From: Lachnoclostridium sp.
Lineage (GTDB): Bacteria > Bacillota > Clostridia > Lachnospirales > Lachnospiraceae
DNA length: 64,000 nt
Assembly: GCA_023664665.1 (NCBI GenBank)
Contig: JAMPEY010000018.1
Span: 1 to 64,000 of the forward strand
Reading direction: 5' to 3'
Below the pieces are notes generated by a model. That model had not been told where the DNA came from. It did not search any database and was given only the letters and a program-made list of their open reading frames with translations. Below are positions 36,693 to 46,035 of the stretch, in pieces (position 1 is the first letter of the stretch; every line of letters starts with the position of its first letter). The position numbers and the translations under genes were made by a program.

Positions 36693-37423
36693 TTGTCCGT
36701 AATAGGAGTCACTTTATCCTCCTTATCAAAAGGAAATGGTTTCTTTTCCTTTTTTGATTTCGCTTTTCCCCGAAAAACGCTTTTGCTCCTGAGAAGCGCA
36801 TCCATCTTTTGATAATAGGCTTCCCCTCTCTCCTCCTGTCTGCGCTCCCGCTCTTCTTCCCGTTCCTCCTGTGCCCGGAACTGATAATCCAGCTCCTTAA
36901 CTACGCTCTCCCTGATTTCCCTGCACAACTCCTGATTATTTTCCAGCAGGGTTTCCCGAATCAACTGCTGCAGCAGCCATTGCAGCCGCTTGGACTTTTC
37001 TTCCCTGCTTTCCGGCACTATTCCCGTTTCCTGATTTTGAGATTCCAGACTTCTGCTCCCAATAATTTCTATGGCAGGGCCCCCGTCCGTATACTGTCCC
37101 GGCTCCTGCGCAGACCGCGCGGCTTCCCTGTCTATATATTGTTCCAAATGCCTTTGCTGCGTGCTTTTACCTATGGATGCTTCCTGAGGCAGCACATCCA
37201 GCCTTCCGTCCCTTAAGATCATTTTAATTGCTTTCAACTGTAAACCCCTCTCTTTCATTCCTTTAATTTGTTTAAACCGCTCCACATCATCCCTGGTATA
37301 GTACCGATGTCCCAATTCATTCCTCTTGATGGGAAGATGAAGTTCTTCCTCCCAATACCGCAGTACATGGCTCTCCACCTGTACCTCTTTGGCTGCGTCC
37401 GAAATTAATAAAAATTCTCCCAT
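36668..37423 (-). CDS. MerR-family transcriptional regulator with long C-terminal region
   Basis: 251 aa; AAAGGAG upstream. The N-terminal winged helix (LISDAAKEVQVESHVLRYWE ... GHRYYTRDDVERFKQIKGMK, about 5-75) is MerR-type. The rest is Glu/Arg-rich coiled coil (about 140-215) with a basic tail, and lacks the Cys pattern of metal-sensing MerR proteins. Effector unknown. It lies after dnaB with a terminator between, and its end overlaps the ferredoxin terminator. Confidence 0.82.
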   Translation of the reverse strand: MGEFLLISDAAKEVQVESHVLRYWEEELHLPIKRNELGHRYYTRDDVERFKQIKGMKERGLQLKAIKMILRDGRLDVLPQEASIGKSTQQRHLEQYIDREAARSAQEPGQYTDGGPAIEIIGSRSLESQNQETGIVPESREEKSKRLQWLLQQLIRETLLENNQELCREIRESVVKELDYQFRAQEEREEERERRQEERGEAYYQKMDALLRSKSVFRGKAKSKKEKKPFPFDKEDKVTPITDKKKRHFLF

Positions 37424-37460
37424 TTTGATTTCTCCTTTCTCACAATAGTCATAATAAACG

Positions 37461-37496
37461 CAAAAAGAGAACGCGCAATCCGCACTCGTTCTCTTT
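37461..37496 (-). terminator. Terminator after dnaB
   Basis: On the minus strand AAAGAGAACG (37496-37487) and CGTTCTCTTT (37473-37464) pair over 10 bp, and the T run continues to 37462. Confidence 0.85.
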
Positions 37497-37533
37497 CGTA
37501 AAGGGTAAATATATTTTTATATGATGAGGGTAG

Positions 37534-38883
37534 TTAACCTCTATCCGACCTTCTGGTGTGTTCCAAATTGGCAAATTTGGTAAATTCCGGCAGCCACGCC
37601 AGCTCCACCGTGCCGATGGGACCGTTTCTCTGTTTGGCAATAATAATCTCCGCAACTCCCGGATGATCCGTATCGTGATTGTAATAGTCATCACGGTAAA
37701 TAAACATTACCACATCCGCATCCTGCTCGATGGCGCCGGAATCGCGCAAATCCGAAAGCATGGGACGGCGGTCGGGGCGCTGCTCCACGCTGCGGTTTAA
37801 CTGTGACAATGCCAGAACCGGCACATTCAGTTCCCGGGCTATGGCTTTCAGCGAGCGGGATATATTAGATATTTCCTGCTGTCTGGACTCGGCGCGGCCG
37901 CTGTCTGTCATCAGCTGCAGATAATCAATGATAACCATGGAGATATTCTGTTCCAGTTTGAGCTTCCGGCATTTGGAGCGCAGCTCCGATATGCTGATTC
38001 CCGGGGTATCATCAATGACCAGATTGGAACGCCCGATAATTCCGGCGCTTTCAATCAGTTTTTCCCAGTCCGCATCATTCAACTGACCCGTCCGCAATTT
38101 CTGGGCATCCACACTGGATTCCAGCGCAAACATACGATTGATCAACTGTTCCTTACTCATCTCCAAGCTGAAAATAACCACAGGCTTATTTTGTTTAAAG
38201 GCCACATACTGCGCAATATTCAATACAAATGCTGTCTTACCCATGGAAGGCCTTGCAGCAATCAGCACCAAATCCGAGGGCTGCATACCTGCTGTCCGAT
38301 AATCCAAATCAATAAAGCCCGTGGCAATCCCCGTGACGGCTCCCTTGTTGCGGGACGCCGCCTCTATTTTATCTATGGCATCCATAACCACTTGGCGAAT
38401 CGGGGTAAAGTCTTCCACATTACGCTTCTGCACTAATTGAAATACTCTTTTCTCCGTGTCCTCCAGAATAAATTCCAGATTTTCCTTTCCCATATAACAG
38501 GTATTGGCAATCTCTTCATTCAGGCGGATCATTTTTCGGAGAATGGATTTCTCCGCCACAATATCCGCATAATATTTAATATTTGCGGAAGTTGGAACTG
38601 CCGTAATCAAATCCCTGACAAATTCCAGACTGCTGACCTCCGGCGGCACATCCTTCTCCTTAAGGCGGTTCTGCAATGTCACCAAATCCACCGGGCTTCC
38701 CGCGTCATTGAGCTCCACCATCGCCTCAAAAAGCGTTCCGTATTGTTTATTGTAAAAATCCTCCCCCGTTATCAGTTCGGAAGCCACCACGATAGCTTCC
38801 TTGTCCATAATCATGGAGCCGATAACCGACTGCTCCGCTTCCTCACTGTGGGGCAGGATTCTTCTGATTACATTTTCGTCCAT
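37534..38883 (-). CDS. dnaB: Replicative DNA helicase
   Basis: 449 aa hexameric 5'-3' helicase (called DnaC in Bacillus), the partner of DnaI at 1.8-2.8 kb. The N-terminal DnaB_N domain (about 5-105) starts RRILPHSEEAEQSVIGSMIM. The RecA-like domain has Walker A ARPSMGKTAF, Walker B MVIIDYLQLM and the LRDSGAIEQDADVVMF segment. AGAGG lies just before the ATG, 5 bp after rplI. Usual length. Confidence 0.97.
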   Translation of the reverse strand: MDENVIRRILPHSEEAEQSVIGSMIMDKEAIVVASELITGEDFYNKQYGTLFEAMVELNDAGSPVDLVTLQNRLKEKDVPPEVSSLEFVRDLITAVPTSANIKYYADIVAEKSILRKMIRLNEEIANTCYMGKENLEFILEDTEKRVFQLVQKRNVEDFTPIRQVVMDAIDKIEAASRNKGAVTGIATGFIDLDYRTAGMQPSDLVLIAARPSMGKTAFVLNIAQYVAFKQNKPVVIFSLEMSKEQLINRMFALESSVDAQKLRTGQLNDADWEKLIESAGIIGRSNLVIDDTPGISISELRSKCRKLKLEQNISMVIIDYLQLMTDSGRAESRQQEISNISRSLKAIARELNVPVLALSQLNRSVEQRPDRRPMLSDLRDSGAIEQDADVVMFIYRDDYYNHDTDHPGVAEIIIAKQRNGPIGTVELAWLPEFTKFANLEHTRRSDRG

Positions 38884-38888
38884 TTCCT

Positions 38889-39335
38889 CTACGCTTCCTG
38901 CACCTTTACGGTAAACTTTCCTGTCACTTGGGGATGAAGCTTAACCGTCACTTCATACACTCCAAAATTTTTCAGATTTTCGGCAAGCACTATTTTTTTC
39001 TTATCCAGTTCCAGATTGTGCTGCTCCTTGAATGCTGCTGCAATCTCCTTGGAGGAAACGGAGCCAAAGGCTTTTCCACCCTCTCCCGCCTTGATTTTTA
39101 CTACAACTTGCTTGGTTTCAAGCTCTGCCGCAAAGGCCTTGGCAGCCTCTAACTGCTCCTTTGCATTCTTTTCCTCATTTGCCTTATGTAACTTCAAGTC
39201 GTTCATGTTCTTGGCAGTCGCTTCCACGCCAATCTTTTTGGGCAGGATATAATTTCTGGCATATCCGTCGTTGGCTTCAATAATATCACCCTTCTTACCC
39301 AACTTTTTCTCATCCTGTAATAAGATAATCTTCAT
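38889..39335 (-). CDS. rplI: 50S ribosomal protein L9
   Basis: 148 aa. Starts MKIILLQDEKKLGKKGDIIE and has NDGYARNYILPKKIG, the L9 signature; a long central helix and the C-terminal domain are intact. In the gdpP-rplI-dnaB order typical of Firmicutes. Confidence 0.97.
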   Translation of the reverse strand: MKIILLQDEKKLGKKGDIIEANDGYARNYILPKKIGVEATAKNMNDLKLHKANEEKNAKEQLEAAKAFAAELETKQVVVKIKAGEGGKAFGSVSSKEIAAAFKEQHNLELDKKKIVLAENLKNFGVYEVTVKLHPQVTGKFTVKVQEA

Positions 39336-39352
39336 AGGAGCATCACACCTTT

Positions 39353-41404
39353 CTATATTTCATTATTTTCCAGCATGCTGTCAATGGTCTGCTTCAAGAT
39401 ACCGATTGCCTCCGCAAGTCCGGTCTCCTCCATCTGGCAGGCAGCCGTGCTCATATGTCCGCCGCCGCCCATTCTCTCCATGATAATCTGCACATTTACT
39501 TCATCTATAGAACGCGCGCTGACATAAATTTTGCCCTGATAATCCGTCAGCACAAAGCTTGCCTTAATCCCTTTAATGTTTAACAGCTCGTTCGCCGCCT
39601 GTGCGCCGATAATGGTGGGACTGGGCAAATCCTCCGCAGTACATACGGAAATAGCAAAATACTGCTTATAAATCTCCGCCTGACTGACGGCGTCCGCCTT
39701 TGCCTTATAGGCTTGGGCATCCTCTCTGAAAAGCTTGCGCACCCTTGTGACATCCGCGCCGTTCCTGCGAAGGAAAGCCGCCGCTTCAAAGGTTCTGACG
39801 CCGGTTTTGGTCACGAAATTGTTGGTGTCGATCATAATTCCGGAATACATGCAATCCGCTTCTTCTGCCCGGATTTTAATATTGTCATAAGTATATTGCA
39901 GAATTTCCGACACCATCTCACAGGCGGAGGAAGCATAGGGCTCCACATAGGACAGCGTGGCATTTTCAATGGTTTCCGTCCCCTGTCTGTGATGGTCCAG
40001 CACCACCACTGATTTACAGAACCTGAGCAAATCCGGACATTCTGTGATAGAAGGCTTATTCACATCCACAACCACCAGAACGGTATTGCTGCCCGCCATC
40101 TCGATAGCCTGCTGCCCGCTTATAATCATATCGTCATCATATTCCGGATTATTTTTAAACAAATCCACCAAAGGCTGCACGGAAGTTGTTACATCGTTCA
40201 AAACAATATGGGTCTTTCTGTTAAGCGCCTGCGCCACCCGGTAAATACCCACCGCTGCGCCGAAACTGTCCACATCCGCCATGCGGTGTCCCATAACCAG
40301 CACCTTGTCCTTGCCGGTAATGATTTCCTGCAGGGCATGTGCCTTGACACGAGCCTTGACACGGGTATTTTTCTCCACCTGCTGACTCTTGCCCCCATAA
40401 TAAGTGATGCTCTCCGGCGTCTTTATCACGGCCTGATCGCCGCCCCGCCCTAACGCTAAATCAATGGCGTTTCTGGAAAATTCATAGTTCTGTGCATAGG
40501 TCAGTCCGTCCAGACCAACGCCTATACTGATGGTCACTGCCATCTCGTTTCCGATATTGACCGTCTTGACCTCCTCCAGCAAATCAAAACGGTTCTCCTG
40601 AAGCTGGGCAACCGCCTTCTTTCTGAGAATGACCAAATACTTATCCTTCTCAAGCTTCTTGCTGATGCCGTCAATGGCGGAAATATATTTATTTACTTTT
40701 CTGTCAATCAATGCCGTCAGCAGAGAACGCCTCACTTCCTCCACGCTCTCCATGGCTTCCTCGTAATTATCAAGATAAATCATACCCACGGCAAGACTCT
40801 GGTCATCCACTTCCTGCAGGGCAATATGCAGGGCGGTTTCATCAAATAAGTAAACCGCTATCAGATAACCGTTGTAATCCTGCGCATCTATCATATCGCT
40901 GTGTTCCGCCATTTCCTTCAAAGAAATCTTTCGGAACTTAATCACATACTCACAGCCTTCATACTCCAGCTCATACTGTGCCTCGTCCAAAACCGAATCA
41001 TCCGGAAGCCTGTCCCTTGTAATGGTGGGAAAAAGGGAGGTAATGGATTTATTATATCCCTTGGGCTGGTGCGTTACATTTTCAAAGGCGATATTGGTCC
41101 ACACCACTTTGCCCCCGTCATCCAACAGCGCATAAGGAATATCCAGATCCCGCAAAAGTTTCCGCTGAATCTGCCCATATTCCGTGGCAAAGCTGATCAG
41201 CTCATTCATGATAACGGGTTTATTGTAAAAATACAAGGACAGCGTAATCAAAAAGTAAAATACAACAAAGCACGCAAGCAAACCTCCTGCGCGGACATCC
41301 AGCATAAAAACGGCAGCGTCCACCACGCAGAGCAAAAGTCCCAGATATATGCTATATTGAATATAGGTTTTCATTCTCCCTTTTAGTTTAATACGGTTTT
41401 TCAT
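39353..41404 (-). CDS. gdpP: Cyclic-di-AMP phosphodiesterase GdpP
   Basis: 683 aa from the ATG at 41404 (MKNRIKLKGRMKTYIQYSI) with AAAGGA upstream; the longer frame runs through the leader hairpin. Two membrane helices (about 12-55), a PAS domain (about 80-160), a degenerate GGDEF (about 185-310) and a DHH/DHHA1 catalytic unit (about 350-680) with VVLDHHRQGTE and GGGGHMSTAACQ. It hydrolyses c-di-AMP and so tunes osmolyte and wall homeostasis. Upstream of rplI by 17 bp. Confidence 0.95.
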   Translation of the reverse strand: MKNRIKLKGRMKTYIQYSIYLGLLLCVVDAAVFMLDVRAGGLLACFVVFYFLITLSLYFYNKPVIMNELISFATEYGQIQRKLLRDLDIPYALLDDGGKVVWTNIAFENVTHQPKGYNKSITSLFPTITRDRLPDDSVLDEAQYELEYEGCEYVIKFRKISLKEMAEHSDMIDAQDYNGYLIAVYLFDETALHIALQEVDDQSLAVGMIYLDNYEEAMESVEEVRRSLLTALIDRKVNKYISAIDGISKKLEKDKYLVILRKKAVAQLQENRFDLLEEVKTVNIGNEMAVTISIGVGLDGLTYAQNYEFSRNAIDLALGRGGDQAVIKTPESITYYGGKSQQVEKNTRVKARVKAHALQEIITGKDKVLVMGHRMADVDSFGAAVGIYRVAQALNRKTHIVLNDVTTSVQPLVDLFKNNPEYDDDMIISGQQAIEMAGSNTVLVVVDVNKPSITECPDLLRFCKSVVVLDHHRQGTETIENATLSYVEPYASSACEMVSEILQYTYDNIKIRAEEADCMYSGIMIDTNNFVTKTGVRTFEAAAFLRRNGADVTRVRKLFREDAQAYKAKADAVSQAEIYKQYFAISVCTAEDLPSPTIIGAQAANELLNIKGIKASFVLTDYQGKIYVSARSIDEVNVQIIMERMGGGGHMSTAACQMEETGLAEAIGILKQTIDSMLENNEI

Positions 41405-41440
41405 GTATATGTTTCCTTTCGGACTGCTTACTCTTCGCTC

Positions 41441-41503
41441 GCCAAAGCCATCTATAGACAGGCTTGTATGCAAGCATCCGGCCTGTCTATAGATGACTTT
41501 GGC
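41441..41503 (-). promoter_or_regulatory. Long hairpin in the gdpP 5' leader
   Basis: A 23-nt arm (41441-41463, starting GCCAAAGCC) is complementary at 22 of 23 positions to 41481-41503, with a 17-nt loop. An extended -10 (TGG-TATAAT on the minus strand, TATAAT at 41525-41520) would start the message about 10 nt before the stem. A near-perfect 5'-terminal stem 37 nt before the start codon may stabilise the message or control gdpP translation. Confidence 0.6.
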
Positions 41504-41519
41504 TCTGCCCTTACCGTAC

Positions 41520-41528
41520 ATTATACCA
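41520..41528 (-). promoter_or_regulatory. gdpP operon promoter (extended -10)
   Basis: Minus-strand TG-G-TATAAT, TATAAT at 41525-41520. No close -35 consensus. Confidence 0.5.
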
Positions 41529-41614
41529 AATATCTTAACAGTATGCTACAATTTAATTTGTCAATATAGGGAATGTTTTGTCTAAATGGGGAAAAATCAT
41601 GGACATGGGCTTTT

Positions 41615-42280
41615 TTAATATTGTGCATCCCCCGTATATGACACCAGCAAAGCGTTATCCACACCCTCTATGCTCAAAATTTCTTCAAGAATGCTATCCT
41701 CTTTCATCTTTAATGTATAAGTCAATTCCAAAGTGTTTCCGTCACCGGATTTCGTTTTCAACTGATGGCGGATGCCCTTTAATTTCCCGACGACCTGACC
41801 CTCCGCAGCATGCCCGCAGCGCACTACCAGCAGATAGGACATGGAGCGTTTGTCAAGCGCGAACATGGCAATGAATACCATGCAAATGGCAGCCGTCCCG
41901 ATTACGGCAATCAGCAAAAGCCCTGCGCCTGCCGTCAGTCCCGCGCCGATTGCCAGAAACAAGAATCCCACATCCAGCGGATCCTTCACCGCCGCCCGAA
42001 AACGCACAATGGACAGCGCGCCCACCATGCCCAGCGACAATACAATATTGGAAGAAATCGTCATAATGATAAACGCGACCGTCATGGCGGACATCACAAT
42101 CAGCAACCCGAAGCTTTCGGAATATACGGCTCCTCTGTAAAAAAACTTGTATACGCAATAGATGAGGATACCGCAGAAAAGCGCAGTGCCCAGCACCAGA
42201 AAAATATGAGGGAGGGACAGATTTTCTATCAGCCCCATCTGCGTAAGATTGTCCTTCAAAATATCTTTTATCGTATTCAT
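41615..42280 (-). CDS. DUF4956 membrane protein of the CotH-VTC operon
   Basis: 221 aa from the ATG at 42280 (MNTIKDILKD) with AGGAGG upstream. Four membrane helices in the first ~150 residues, including the family signature LGMVGALSIVRFRAAVKDPL, and a C-terminal cytoplasmic domain (about 155-221). DUF4956 genes are repeatedly found beside VTC-domain genes, and a channel or scaffold for polyphosphate is one suggestion. The ATG overlaps the VTC stop by 4 bp. Confidence 0.82.
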   Translation of the reverse strand: MNTIKDILKDNLTQMGLIENLSLPHIFLVLGTALFCGILIYCVYKFFYRGAVYSESFGLLIVMSAMTVAFIIMTISSNIVLSLGMVGALSIVRFRAAVKDPLDVGFLFLAIGAGLTAGAGLLLIAVIGTAAICMVFIAMFALDKRSMSYLLVVRCGHAAEGQVVGKLKGIRHQLKTKSGDGNTLELTYTLKMKEDSILEEILSIEGVDNALLVSYTGDAQY

Positions 42281-42963
42281 AAAATTGTTCCTCCTATTGC
42301 TTGTGTCACGCACATGACATATTTGGAAGCCGCCGTCTGCGTCGGCCATACGCTGGACACCACATGGCTGATATGCTCCGGAATATATTGGTTATACTTC
42401 ACTTCTAATATCATCTGCCCTTCCGGCAAGACATTAGCCATGCATCTATCCTTTATCATACAGTCCTTCACCGTACCGGCGGCAATTTCCTTATCAAAAG
42501 TAATTCTCAAATCCGAAACGGGATACACATACGCCTCCCTCAGATAATCAACCACCACCGTCGGTTTAAATCCTCTGCTCCGAATCAGGCCCCGCAATTC
42601 TCCCGCCAGACCCTCCGGCTCATAATCCTTCGGATGTCTATCTGCTTCCAGCAAACAAAGCATCTCCTCCTCCGTAATCGGAACAGACAGTTTTTCAATA
42701 CGCGTAGCGGACTTTCTTTTACACTCCAATCGGCTCACCGCCGTATCCCCATTATAGAACCGGAGCCGGTATTTCTTCCTGTTTAAGATACCCTTGTTCT
42801 TTTCATGTAACGCATCATATCGGTCAGAGTCAAAATAAATGCTCCTGATAAAATAGTTACCGTCCGTCCCTCCATGCTCGTCTCTCTGCATAAAGAAACG
42901 CAGCCTGTTTTTTAACAAAATATATTGAGCCGGCGTAATCACATACTTTAATTCATGTCTCAT
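42277..42963 (-). CDS. VTC-domain polyphosphate polymerase
   Basis: 228 aa soluble tunnel-fold protein. Starts MRHELKYVITPAQYILLKNR and shows RSIYFDSDRYDALHEK, KYRLRFYNGD, LECKRKS, TVVVDYLREAYV and ILEVKYNQYIPEHI: the ordered Lys/Arg/Glu pattern of the VTC catalytic tunnel (PF09359) that makes polyphosphate from ATP in yeast Vtc4. It overlaps cotH by 11 bp and the DUF4956 gene by 4 bp, so the three are translationally coupled. Confidence 0.88.
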   Translation of the reverse strand: MRHELKYVITPAQYILLKNRLRFFMQRDEHGGTDGNYFIRSIYFDSDRYDALHEKNKGILNRKKYRLRFYNGDTAVSRLECKRKSATRIEKLSVPITEEEMLCLLEADRHPKDYEPEGLAGELRGLIRSRGFKPTVVVDYLREAYVYPVSDLRITFDKEIAAGTVKDCMIKDRCMANVLPEGQMILEVKYNQYIPEHISHVVSSVWPTQTAASKYVMCVTQAIGGTIL

Positions 42964-45325
42964 GCCAATCCTCCGTGATGCCGTTTTGCGGAATCTCTGT
43001 AAACCTCCCCGTTTTTATGTTCTTTTTGTAAATTCCCTCTTCCAACAGTTCGGGAATTTTCAGAGTTTCTATGGTACGCATGCCGTAAGTCAATGTCACG
43101 GTTTCCCCCTTCTTCAAATTAAAATTCATTCCGATCTGTCCCAAGCCTTCGCCATCCGTACAATCCTTCCCATAAAAACGCCTGCTTTCACCCGGCTGTA
43201 TTGTCATAGCCGGAATCGCATATTGATAGGCGTCCTCATCGTCACTCAGGAAATATCCCTTGGTACTGACTGGCATGTCAGAATCATTCAACAGTTCAAT
43301 AAAATCATTGTGCCCCTTCGCTCTCACCGCACTGATTTGCAACAGCGCATCATCTGTGTCATGCACCACAAGCTCCACCCGGATTTCCTGATTGACCAAA
43401 TCCGCCCTTGCCAAGTGCAATTCCTCTTCTTCCCGAATCTCCCCGTTCACTATCCAATAATCAAATAATTCGTTCTGCGCCATACAAGACTTCACCGTCA
43501 CCGGTATATCGGCGAAATAGACCCCCTCAAACTCCCCCTCTTCCAAGACCATACTATTGACCTGCACCGTGGAGCGCATATCCCTGCACCGGACAAACAG
43601 CCTATAGGCGTCTTCATAACTGCCGCCCAGATTTTCTACAATATCCGCCAGAACATACTGCGGCCGTTCATTGGCGAAATTCTTGATTTTCCCACAATTA
43701 TCGTTCACGGATTCATAGCTTCTCTCCGGCAGTTCCTCCCATGTCCATATGCTTTCCTCCCCATTCATATTTTCAAGCATATAGGAAAGTTCCCTGCTCC
43801 TTGCAGCATCCATTCCGTCCAGCATCTCCGCCACATGCGCCGGGGACATCGCGCCGTTTTGCAAGTCACAGGTATAATTAATAAAATATTGCCTACAGTC
43901 CTCCCTTTCCATCAGCGCCAGAAACAGCGGCGTCTTTTCCTCTTCCTTAAGCAGGGCAAGGGTGCGCGTCTCGGAGGTATTGCCCACCGTTCCGCCTAAA
44001 ATCAGCAATCCGAATCCATAGTCAAGGTCATACAGCAAATGCCGGTATCTCCCGTCAAACACCGTACCTTCCTCGTAATTCCCCTCCGGGGACACATAAC
44101 GATAAGCCTTTACATTATTACCCGGCCAGTCTCCGTTGCCCACATAATTCTCTATCGCAAAATATTGAAGATAATTTTCTATATCCATAAACCGCTGCAA
44201 TTCCCGGTAATTCTCATCCTTTGTCAAATCCAGATTGGCAAAATATTCATATTTTTCATTAAATTCATCCACATAAAGCTGTTCGGTTTCCTCTTCCGAA
44301 TCCGCCTTTTCTTTGTCACTGCCCTCCAACACGACAAACTGTCCGGAATGCTCCCCGTACCGGTTCTCAAAATATCCGGCGTCATAATCGTTTTCCATCC
44401 AATATACTCCCCTATATTCCCCATTGATATAAACGCATACGGGAATCGAATGCTTTACATCGGGAAACCCCGCATCTTGGGCAAGCGTGCACGCCAGTTC
44501 ACTGCGTATATAAGCGAAGCCGTTATCATTCCCGCTGTTCCTCAAAACAAGCCTCTTGTGTTTTCCTGCCAGACTTCCTTCTTCCACCGAAACAAAACTG
44601 TCCCAAAAAGGATACACAAACTTATTCTTCTCGTCATACTCCCTGCGGGCATAAAGCTTAAAAGATTTCTGGTCCTTCAGTCTCGTCATTCCGCCGTTTA
44701 TGCGGATGCCCCCGTTCTGACTTATAATCTCATTTCCCCCTTCATCAAAATATTGGATATATACCCCCCGTTCCCACTCCCGTCCCTTTTGGGTAAAATT
44801 GGCGTCAACCCCCGCTCCGAAATGTATGCCGGGATTTGTCCGAATACATTCATCCAATAGTTTCCCACCGACAAAAATGCCGTTTTCATACCCGAACAAT
44901 CCTTCCGGCTCGCCCGTAATATGCAGCACCGGAGTGGAATAACGCTCCCTGATATGCGTCCCTGCAAAATAAGTTCGTGTCTCTATTTCCGATTTCGTGC
45001 CATCCCGAAAAAATGCCTGAAACCGATATACATATACCCTCTCTTCCTCATCTGCCTCTATCAGGAGCGGCTCCGTGAATAATATGCCATGTTCCCTGTC
45101 CGGCGTTTCACAATTATCCGTATAGTAAACCTCCGCCCCATCGGGAATCTCAAGCGTTATCCACAGGTCTTCCGCATAAAATCCGCTATCCGGAGAAATA
45201 TGAAAATCCGTTCCCGCATTCGCATATCCCTTGTCGTTCAGATACCTTTCCATCCAAATCCGGCAGAGAACCGCCGCTGCCAGAACAAAGAAAAGCAATA
45301 GGCAAAGTCCCCGCCTTATTTTCAT
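42953..45325 (-). CDS. Secreted CotH-family kinase with chitobiase-C-like and lamin-tail-like domains
   Basis: 790 aa from the ATG at 45325 (MKIRRGLCLLLFFVLAAAVL), with GAGAGG upstream and a signal-anchor. About 40-125 resembles a chitobiase C-terminal-type beta domain (AEVYYTDNCETPD). The CotH region (about 165-560) has GGIRINGGMTRLKDQKSF, RNSGNDNGFAYIRSEL, GEYRGVYWMENDY and HLLYDLDYGFGL; CotH proteins are atypical secreted kinases first known from spore coats. The last ~130 residues look like a lamin-tail domain (NDFIELLNDSDMPVSTKGYF). First gene of the CotH-VTC-DUF4956 operon. Kinase activity is inferred from the family. Confidence 0.87.
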   Translation of the reverse strand: MKIRRGLCLLLFFVLAAAVLCRIWMERYLNDKGYANAGTDFHISPDSGFYAEDLWITLEIPDGAEVYYTDNCETPDREHGILFTEPLLIEADEEERVYVYRFQAFFRDGTKSEIETRTYFAGTHIRERYSTPVLHITGEPEGLFGYENGIFVGGKLLDECIRTNPGIHFGAGVDANFTQKGREWERGVYIQYFDEGGNEIISQNGGIRINGGMTRLKDQKSFKLYARREYDEKNKFVYPFWDSFVSVEEGSLAGKHKRLVLRNSGNDNGFAYIRSELACTLAQDAGFPDVKHSIPVCVYINGEYRGVYWMENDYDAGYFENRYGEHSGQFVVLEGSDKEKADSEEETEQLYVDEFNEKYEYFANLDLTKDENYRELQRFMDIENYLQYFAIENYVGNGDWPGNNVKAYRYVSPEGNYEEGTVFDGRYRHLLYDLDYGFGLLILGGTVGNTSETRTLALLKEEEKTPLFLALMEREDCRQYFINYTCDLQNGAMSPAHVAEMLDGMDAARSRELSYMLENMNGEESIWTWEELPERSYESVNDNCGKIKNFANERPQYVLADIVENLGGSYEDAYRLFVRCRDMRSTVQVNSMVLEEGEFEGVYFADIPVTVKSCMAQNELFDYWIVNGEIREEEELHLARADLVNQEIRVELVVHDTDDALLQISAVRAKGHNDFIELLNDSDMPVSTKGYFLSDDEDAYQYAIPAMTIQPGESRRFYGKDCTDGEGLGQIGMNFNLKKGETVTLTYGMRTIETLKIPELLEEGIYKKNIKTGRFTEIPQNGITEDWHET

Positions 45326-45422
45326 TCGACCGTCCTCTCTTATTTCTTCCGCCTTTCCGCTCCCTGCCATAAATTTGTTACCTCACCCAAATCAACCGTA
45401 ATTTATGTGTGTATCCCTAACC

Positions 45423-46013
45423 CTATATTTCAAAAACATATCTTTCGTATGCATTGATAATCTGTGTTTCGTTGTAGTTGGAGAGCCTCGGAAACTCTCT
45501 TCCGTAATTCATGTGAACATGCCCATGAACGAAATAGGACGGTTTATACTTGTCCATCAATGCGCGGAATGCTTCAAAGCCCATATGGGGCAAATCTTCT
45601 CCGTCATTCAGTTGATAAGCCGGCGAATGGGTCAGCAGAATGTCAAATCCCTTGTGGCGTTTCAACTTCAGCCACATTTTCCGGACGCGCCCGCTCATCT
45701 GCTCCTGCGTATATTGATGCTTGCCGGGTTTATAGCGCATGGAGCCCCCCAGCCCCATGATGCGGATGCCCTCATGCACATAGATCTGGTCCTCAATGCA
45801 GATGCAGCCTTCCGGCGGAACCTCATCATATATACTATCATGATTACCGTGTACATACAAAATCGGCGCATGGGTAAAAGTCGCCAAAAAAGATAAATAC
45901 TGCGGTTTTAAGTCGCCACAGGAGAGAATCAGGTCAATTCCCTCCAGATAACTCTTATCAAAATAGTCCCATAATAATTTTGATTCCTGATCAGCGATTG
46001 CTAAAATTTTCAT
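45423..46013 (-). CDS. Calcineurin-like metallophosphoesterase
   Basis: 196 aa, cytoplasmic. Metal-site motifs: LAIADQES (first Asp; the usual D-x-H has Gln-Glu instead), LSCGDLKPQ, GNHDS, LLTHSPAY and HGHVHMNYG. The replaced first His is unusual and might change metal binding. The substrate cannot be told. It lies 22 bp after the ParB-BMP gene on the same strand. Confidence 0.85.
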   Translation of the reverse strand: MKILAIADQESKLLWDYFDKSYLEGIDLILSCGDLKPQYLSFLATFTHAPILYVHGNHDSIYDEVPPEGCICIEDQIYVHEGIRIMGLGGSMRYKPGKHQYTQEQMSGRVRKMWLKLKRHKGFDILLTHSPAYQLNDGEDLPHMGFEAFRALMDKYKPSYFVHGHVHMNYGREFPRLSNYNETQIINAYERYVFEI

Positions 46014-46035
46014 TGAAGATTCACCCCTATGTATT

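Noticed and set aside
42953..45325. CotH gene as evidence for a spore-coat locus
   Set aside because: No spore-coat genes are adjacent; the VTC/DUF4956 coupling points to another role.
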